Shown here piece by piece: positions 60,037-64,000 of a stretch of DNA of 64,000 nucleotides. This stretch comes from Corynebacterium camporealensis. Its GTDB lineage: Bacteria; Actinomycetota; Actinomycetes; Mycobacteriales; Mycobacteriaceae. Below the pieces are notes generated by a model, which was not told the origin of the DNA, searched no databases, and was given only the letters and a program-made list of their open reading frames with translations. How positions within the stretch are numbered: position 1 is the stretch's first letter; the number at the start of each line of letters is the position of its first letter. The stretch lies in assembly GCF_000980815.1 (NCBI RefSeq), contig NZ_CP011311.1, positions 372,001-436,000 of the forward strand, given 5' to 3'. The position numbers and the translations under genes were made by a program.

Positions 60037-61064
60037 CGGCGGATCTCCTCAATGTCAGTGGTGCGAGAAAGGCTCTGATAGAACTCATCGATGTACTCAT
60101 CCGGGCCGTTGAGGCGCACGGTGAGCTTGCCAAAGGAGTGCTTTTGCAAGGTGGTAATACCGCCGTGGACGACGGCGATGTTGATGCCGGCATCGGAAAG
60201 CTTGGAGGCAGCTTCAAAGAATCCGGAGTGCTCGGTGAGGTTGACGGTAAACAACCGGCCCTCGTGTGCGAGCAGATCGTCGGCCTCTACAACGTCTGGG
60301 GTGTTGCGCAGCGAAGTCGCCACGAACTTCTGCGCCACGGCGGTCTGCGGGTTGGAAAAGACCTCGTAGACGCTACCGGCCTCGACCACGCGGCCAGATT
60401 CCATGACGGCGACCTTGTTGGCAATCGAGCGGACAACTTCCATCTCGTGGGTAATGACCACAATGGTCAGGCCGAGTTCTTGGTTGACGCGGCGCAGCAC
60501 GTCGAGGACTTCCTGGGTGGTGGTTGGATCCAGGGCGGAGGTGGCTTCGTCGGCAAGCAAGAGCGAAGGATTCGTGGCCAACGCACGGGCAATGCCCACG
60601 CGTTGTTTCTGGCCACCGGAAAGTTGCTCCGGGTAATTTTTGCCCTTATCGCCCAGGCCGACGAAGTCGAGCAGTTCCTGCACGCGCTTCTGGCGTTCTG
60701 CCTTGCCCATGCCCTGCAGACGCAGCGGGTACTCCACGTTGCCCGCAGTGGTGCGCGAGCTAAACAGGTTGAACTGCTGGAAAATCATGCCGATGTTGCG
60801 GCGAATGCCACGCAGCTGCTTTTCGGACATGCCGACGATGTTGGTGCCATCGAGAAGCAGCTCGCCCTCGGTCGGGGTGTCCAGGCCGTTGATGAGGCGA
60901 ACCAGCGTCGACTTACCGGCGCCAGAGTAACCAATAATGCCGATGATGTCTCCGGGCTCGACGGTCAAGGTGACATCGTCAAGCGCTTTGGTTTCGGTCT
61001 TGTTGTTTTTAAAGACCTTGGAGATATTGCGGAACTCAATCCGTGTGCCAATGTGCTGGGTCAC
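60033..61064 (-). CDS. metN: Methionine ABC transporter ATPase MetN
   Basis: 343 residues with Walker A GYSGAGKST, signature LSGGQKQRVGIARAL, Walker B LLLADEATSALD and a C-terminal NIL domain (about 265-343) that gives methionine feedback inhibition. GTG at 61064 is chosen: AAAGGA is seven bases upstream, and the longer frame to 61097 runs into the terminator. Confidence 0.95.
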   Translation of the reverse strand: MTQHIGTRIEFRNISKVFKNNKTETKALDDVTLTVEPGDIIGIIGYSGAGKSTLVRLINGLDTPTEGELLLDGTNIVGMSEKQLRGIRRNIGMIFQQFNLFSSRTTAGNVEYPLRLQGMGKAERQKRVQELLDFVGLGDKGKNYPEQLSGGQKQRVGIARALATNPSLLLADEATSALDPTTTQEVLDVLRRVNQELGLTIVVITHEMEVVRSIANKVAVMESGRVVEAGSVYEVFSNPQTAVAQKFVATSLRNTPDVVEADDLLAHEGRLFTVNLTEHSGFFEAASKLSDAGINIAVVHGGITTLQKHSFGKLTVRLNGPDEYIDEFYQSLSRTTDIEEIRR

Positions 61065-61096
61065 GTGAAGTCCTTTGAATATGTTGAAACAGGGCA

Positions 61097-61123
61097 AAAC
61101 CCCGCCGAGTACCTCGACGGGGT
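61097..61123 (-). terminator. Attenuating terminator between metQ and metN
   Basis: On the minus strand ACCCCGTCGAG-GTA-CTCGGCGGGGT is followed by TTT. It sits after metQ and in front of metN-metI, so the binding protein can be made in excess. Confidence 0.8.
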
Positions 61124-61145
61124 GCGGGGTAAACCTAGATGAAGT

Positions 61146-62030
61146 TTAGGACAGTTCCTCTTCGAGGCGGTCCAGAATCTCCTGCAGCTCCTCGCGCGGA
61201 CGGTCGACGGCGACGGCGGTGTCACCGGAGGAACGCATGACAGCTTCCTCAACAGCCGGGTCCTTCCACAGGTCAGCCAGAGCGTTCAGGGTCTCGTTGT
61301 CGACGTCGTCGGCACGCACAGCCCAAACGTTGATGTACGGCTCTGCCTCTTCGGAGTCCGGGTCATCCTGTGCCACAGCGGACTGCGGGTCGATGCCGGT
61401 GCGCTCCAGGAAGGAGTTGTTGATCACTGCCGGTGCGCCCTCGCCGTATGCGGACGGGGTCTGTGCAGCATCCACTGGGCGGACAGAAACCTTGGAGGCC
61501 TCTTCATCGATGTCAGCCGGGGTCGGGGTCAGCATGCCCTCTTCGGTCAGAGTGACCAGGCCTTCCTGGACCAGCAGGTTGATAGCGCGGCCCTGGTTGG
61601 TGGAGTCGTTCGGGATGGCGACCTCTTCGCCCTCAATGCCATCGAGGGAGTCGTGATCCTGCCAGTACAGAGCCAGCGGGTAGATCTCAGTGGAGGCCAG
61701 CGGAACCAGGTCGGTGCCGTTGCCCTGGTTGAACTCTGCCAGGAACTTCAGGTGCTGGAACTTGTTAGCGTCCAGCTCGCCTTCGTTCAGAGCCTGGTTC
61801 GGGGTGTTGTAGTCGGAGAAGTTCTCCAGTTCAATGTCGTAGCCATTTTCTTCGGCCAGGTCCTGGAAGACGGACCACTCTTCCATGTTGGCATCGGTGG
61901 TGCCGATAACGATGGTGGAGTCCTCAGAGGCGCCCTCGGTGGTGGCTTCCTCGTCGTTGGAGCAAGCAACCAGGCCAGTAGCGGCAAGAGCGGTAGCAGC
62001 GGAAGCAGCCAGTACGCGGCGGATCTGCAT
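61146..62030 (-). CDS. metQ: Methionine-binding lipoprotein MetQ
   Basis: 294-residue solute-binding lipoprotein. Lipobox LVACS with Cys23. NLPA-family fold with STIVIGTTDANMEEWSVFQ, QHLKFLAEFN, and ligand region IPNDSTNQGRAINLL. First gene of metQ-metN-metI. No complete McbR-type TAGAC-N6-GTCTA site was found upstream; only a half-site (GTCTA at 62101). Confidence 0.95.
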   Translation of the reverse strand: MQIRRVLAASAATALAATGLVACSNDEEATTEGASEDSTIVIGTTDANMEEWSVFQDLAEENGYDIELENFSDYNTPNQALNEGELDANKFQHLKFLAEFNQGNGTDLVPLASTEIYPLALYWQDHDSLDGIEGEEVAIPNDSTNQGRAINLLVQEGLVTLTEEGMLTPTPADIDEEASKVSVRPVDAAQTPSAYGEGAPAVINNSFLERTGIDPQSAVAQDDPDSEEAEPYINVWAVRADDVDNETLNALADLWKDPAVEEAVMRSSGDTAVAVDRPREELQEILDRLEEELS

Positions 62031-62129
62031 GGGCAGTCCCTTCTGTGTGGTCGAAGTCGGTGAATATTGTCAAACAATCTAACAACCATTGAACAGCTTT
62101 GTCTAGTGGCCCCGATTGCACTTCGCCAT

Positions 62130-62159
62130 TTGAATAGAACAGATATTCGACCATAGGAT
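62130..62159 (+). promoter_or_regulatory. dnaE2 promoter with LexA (SOS) box
   Basis: TAGAACAGATATTCGA (62135-62150) is, on the other strand, TCGAATATCTGTTCTA, a one-mismatch fit to the corynebacterial LexA box TCGAA-x-A-xx-TGTTCGA. It lies between TTGAAT (-35, 62130-62135) and TAGGAT (-10, 62154-62159), 18 bases apart, so LexA would block RNA polymerase. The start codon follows six bases after the -10. Confidence 0.82.
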
Positions 62160-62165
62160 GTCTCC

Positions 62166-64000
62166 ATGAGGTTTCATGGCGGCGCGGCACTCCCGTGGTC
62201 CAGGCTCGAGCGCATCTTATCCTCGCGGCCGGGGCCTGAACCTGTGCCGGTTAACCACCAGTCCAGCGCGCCGGAGCAGACCAGCTACCAACGCGGCCGC
62301 GTTCCCTTCGCGGAATTGCACGCCGTATCCTCTTTTAGCTTCCTCGACGGCGCCTCGGACCCAGAAGACCTCGTCGCCCGCGCCGCAGAGCTCGGATTGG
62401 AAGGATTAGCCCTGGTAGACCGCGATGGATTCTATGGGCTAATGAAGTTCGCGGAAGCTGCCGCAAAGATTGGCATGCCCGCCGTATTCGGCGCGGAACT
62501 TACCCTCCCGCACGCCCCACTGACCGTCCTTGCGTGCACCCCGGAAGGCTACCGACGCCTTTCGCGGCTTATCTCCAAAGCCCGCATGGATGCCGGTGAA
62601 AAAGGTGAGGTTCTCTACCCGCCGCTCGATGAGATTCTGGACTACCTGCAAGACCATTGCCTTTTCGTGCTCGGGTGGGAGTGGCTAGACGAAATCGATA
62701 ACATGCTCGAAAGAATAAAAATAGACAGCATGGTTTTAGAATACGACTGCACGATGACACCCCAGGATGCCGACAGGCACGCTGAGCTGGATAAATACAA
62801 CAACCTCCGCGCCATCGTCAGCGCCCGGCCTGCCGCAGCCACCAAAGAGGGCGCACGACTGGCTGCTGCCAAGCACTCCCTGGCTGAGAGACAATCCCTC
62901 GACCAGGCCGCCCCGCGGCTCCACCCCATGGGCGCTGGCTGGCTGCGCTCGGGCGAACAGATGGAAAAACTGCTGCCCAACCGGCCCGAACTCATCGCGG
63001 AGACGGTCAACATCGTCAAAGAATGCTCTTTTACCTGGGAAGCATTAGCACCCAACCTGCCCGGGTTTCCCGTACCCGAAGGCCATACCGAAATGAGCTT
63101 TCTGCGCGAGCTGACTTGGCAGCGCGCTAAAGACCGCTACGCCAGCCGAACAGCCGAACTGTGGGAGAAAGCCCGAACACAAATCCGACACGAACTCGAC
63201 GTCATTGAAAAGCTCGGCTTTCCCGGCTACTTCCTCATCGTCTGTGACCTGGTGGATTTCTGTAAGCGCGAAAACATCTTGTGCCAAGGTCGCGGTTCGG
63301 CAGCGAACTCCGTGGTCTGTTTCGCCCTCGGTATCACGAATGCCGAACCAGTCTCCGCCAACCTGCTGTTCGAGCGCTTCCTCTCACCCGATAGGGAAGG
63401 CCCGCCCGATATTGACATCGACATCGAATCCGGCCGCCGCGAGGAGGTCATCCAGTACGTCTACCGTACCCACGGCCGCCAGCGCGCTGCCTTGGTCGCG
63501 AATGTGATTACGTATCGGCGCAAAGGTGCGCTTCGCGATGCCGCCCGCGCCCTCGGCTATCCCCAAGGCACCGCCGATGCCTGGGCTAAGGGTGTGGATG
63601 CACCGCCGGAGGACGTCGACGAGCTTGCCACACAGTTCCTCGGCCAGCCGCGTCACTTAGGCATTCACTCCGGCGGCATGGTGTTGTGTGACCGTCCGAT
63701 TGCTGATGTCGTGCCCATCGAGTGGGCGCGGATGGACAGCCGCAGTGTTCTGCAATGGGACAAAGACGACTGCGCTGCGGCGGGTCTGGTGAAATTCGAC
63801 CTGCTCGGTCTGGGCATGCTCGAAGCGCTCCATCACATGCAAGATCTGGTGGAAGAAACCACTGGCGAAAAGATCAACCTTTGGGAGCTCGACCTGCATG
63901 AAAAGCCGGTCTACGACATGCTCTGTCGTGCCGATGCGGTTGGTGTTTTCCAGGTCGAATCCCGCGCGCAGTTGGCCACCCTGCCGCGTCTGCGCCCGCA
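62166..64000 (+). CDS. dnaE2: Error-prone DNA polymerase DnaE2 (3' end outside window)
   Basis: The frame stays open from ATG 62166 to the end, giving 611 residues of a protein usually near 1050. Residues 46-110 match the PHP domain (FAELHAVSSFSFLDGASDPE, then ALVDRDGFYGL), but the metal-binding HxHS reads HAVS and TDHDG reads VDRDG, so its nuclease site looks lost. The palm has GRGSAANSVVCFALGIT and the catalytic PDIDIDIES (near 418-426). The polymerase works with ImuA'-ImuB in SOS mutagenesis; these lie 5-6 kb upstream, and the box in front is LexA-type. Divergent from metQ. Confidence 0.94.
   Translation, partial: MRFHGGAALPWSRLERILSSRPGPEPVPVNHQSSAPEQTSYQRGRVPFAELHAVSSFSFLDGASDPEDLVARAAELGLEGLALVDRDGFYGLMKFAEAAAKIGMPAVFGAELTLPHAPLTVLACTPEGYRRLSRLISKARMDAGEKGEVLYPPLDEILDYLQDHCLFVLGWEWLDEIDNMLERIKIDSMVLEYDCTMTPQDADRHAELDKYNNLRAIVSARPAAATKEGARLAAAKHSLAERQSLDQAAPRLHPMGAGWLRSGEQMEKLLPNRPELIAETVNIVKECSFTWEALAPNLPGFPVPEGHTEMSFLRELTWQRAKDRYASRTAELWEKARTQIRHELDVIEKLGFPGYFLIVCDLVDFCKRENILCQGRGSAANSVVCFALGITNAEPVSANLLFERFLSPDREGPPDIDIDIESGRREEVIQYVYRTHGRQRAALVANVITYRRKGALRDAARALGYPQGTADAWAKGVDAPPEDVDELATQFLGQPRHLGIHSGGMVLCDRPIADVVPIEWARMDSRSVLQWDKDDCAAAGLVKFDLLGLGMLEALHHMQDLVEETTGEKINLWELDLHEKPVYDMLCRADAVGVFQVESRAQLATLPRLRP

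Noticed and set aside
62031..62165. McbR operator in front of metQ
   Set aside because: Only a GTCTA half-site is present; no TAGAC-N6-GTCTA pair.

Overview
The window is a stretch of a Corynebacterium chromosome. It is moderately GC-rich and many genes start with GTG or TTG. The gene order matches the block known from C. glutamicum and from M. tuberculosis (rplE to guaA): spc/alpha ribosomal operons, truA, ESX-4, rplM-rpsI, glmM, glmS, alr, tsaE/tsaB/rimI/tsaD, groES-groEL1, whiB3, sigD-rsdA, guaB2, guaB3, guaA. The species cannot be fixed from sequence alone.

Layout: (1) 1-480 is the 3' part of rplE. (2) 531-6284 interrupts the ribosomal operon with a frameshifted MFS transporter, a formate/nitrite channel, fdhD, a small protein and a molybdenum formate dehydrogenase. 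(3) 6762-17012 resumes with rpsH-rplF-rplR-rpsE-rpmD-rplO, secY-adk-map, an L,D-transpeptidase, infA, rpsM-rpsK-rpsD-rpoA-rplQ; rpsN and rpmJ are missing from their usual places. (4) 17133-27677 holds truA and a complete ESX-4 type VII secretion locus (eccB, mycP, eccD, eccC, Rv3446c-like gene, two WXG100 genes). (5) 27971-31160 holds rplM-rpsI and a frameshifted BCCT transporter. (6) 31160-34833 holds glmM followed by a three-gene cluster of unknown function (32634-34833). (7) 34848-47562 holds a hydrolase-like protein without its nucleophile, glmS, alr, the t6A genes, groES-groEL with a CIRCE operator, a frameshifted UvrA paralogue and whiB3. (8) 47826-53956 holds sigD-rsdA, a DUF5319 gene and guaB/guaB3/guaA. 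(9) 53962-64000 holds an HNH protein, imuA'-imuB, a lipoprotein, a sucrase/ferredoxin-like protein, metQNI and the 5' part of dnaE2 with a LexA-type box, which runs off the window.

The strongest new lead is the cluster at 32634-34833. Its promoter (32558-32597) is nearly identical over 40 bases (33/40) to the one in front of the ESX-4 WXG100 genes (26889-26928): GGGAACC, exactly 17 bases, then GTCCAATA. The cluster encodes a small helical protein, a 526-residue Cys/Pro-rich protein with a YxxxE motif and an internal hydrophobic segment, and a small coiled-coil protein. I infer an ECF-sigma-controlled ESX-4 regulon whose second locus is a candidate set of type VII substrates or partners.

Two other patterns cross the window. 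About ten genes have a -10-like hexamer 6-8 bases before the start codon, the geometry of leaderless mRNAs. Three otherwise intact genes (MFS, BCCT, UvrA-like) are each broken by one small indel in a G/C-rich run, which may be real decay or base-calling error.
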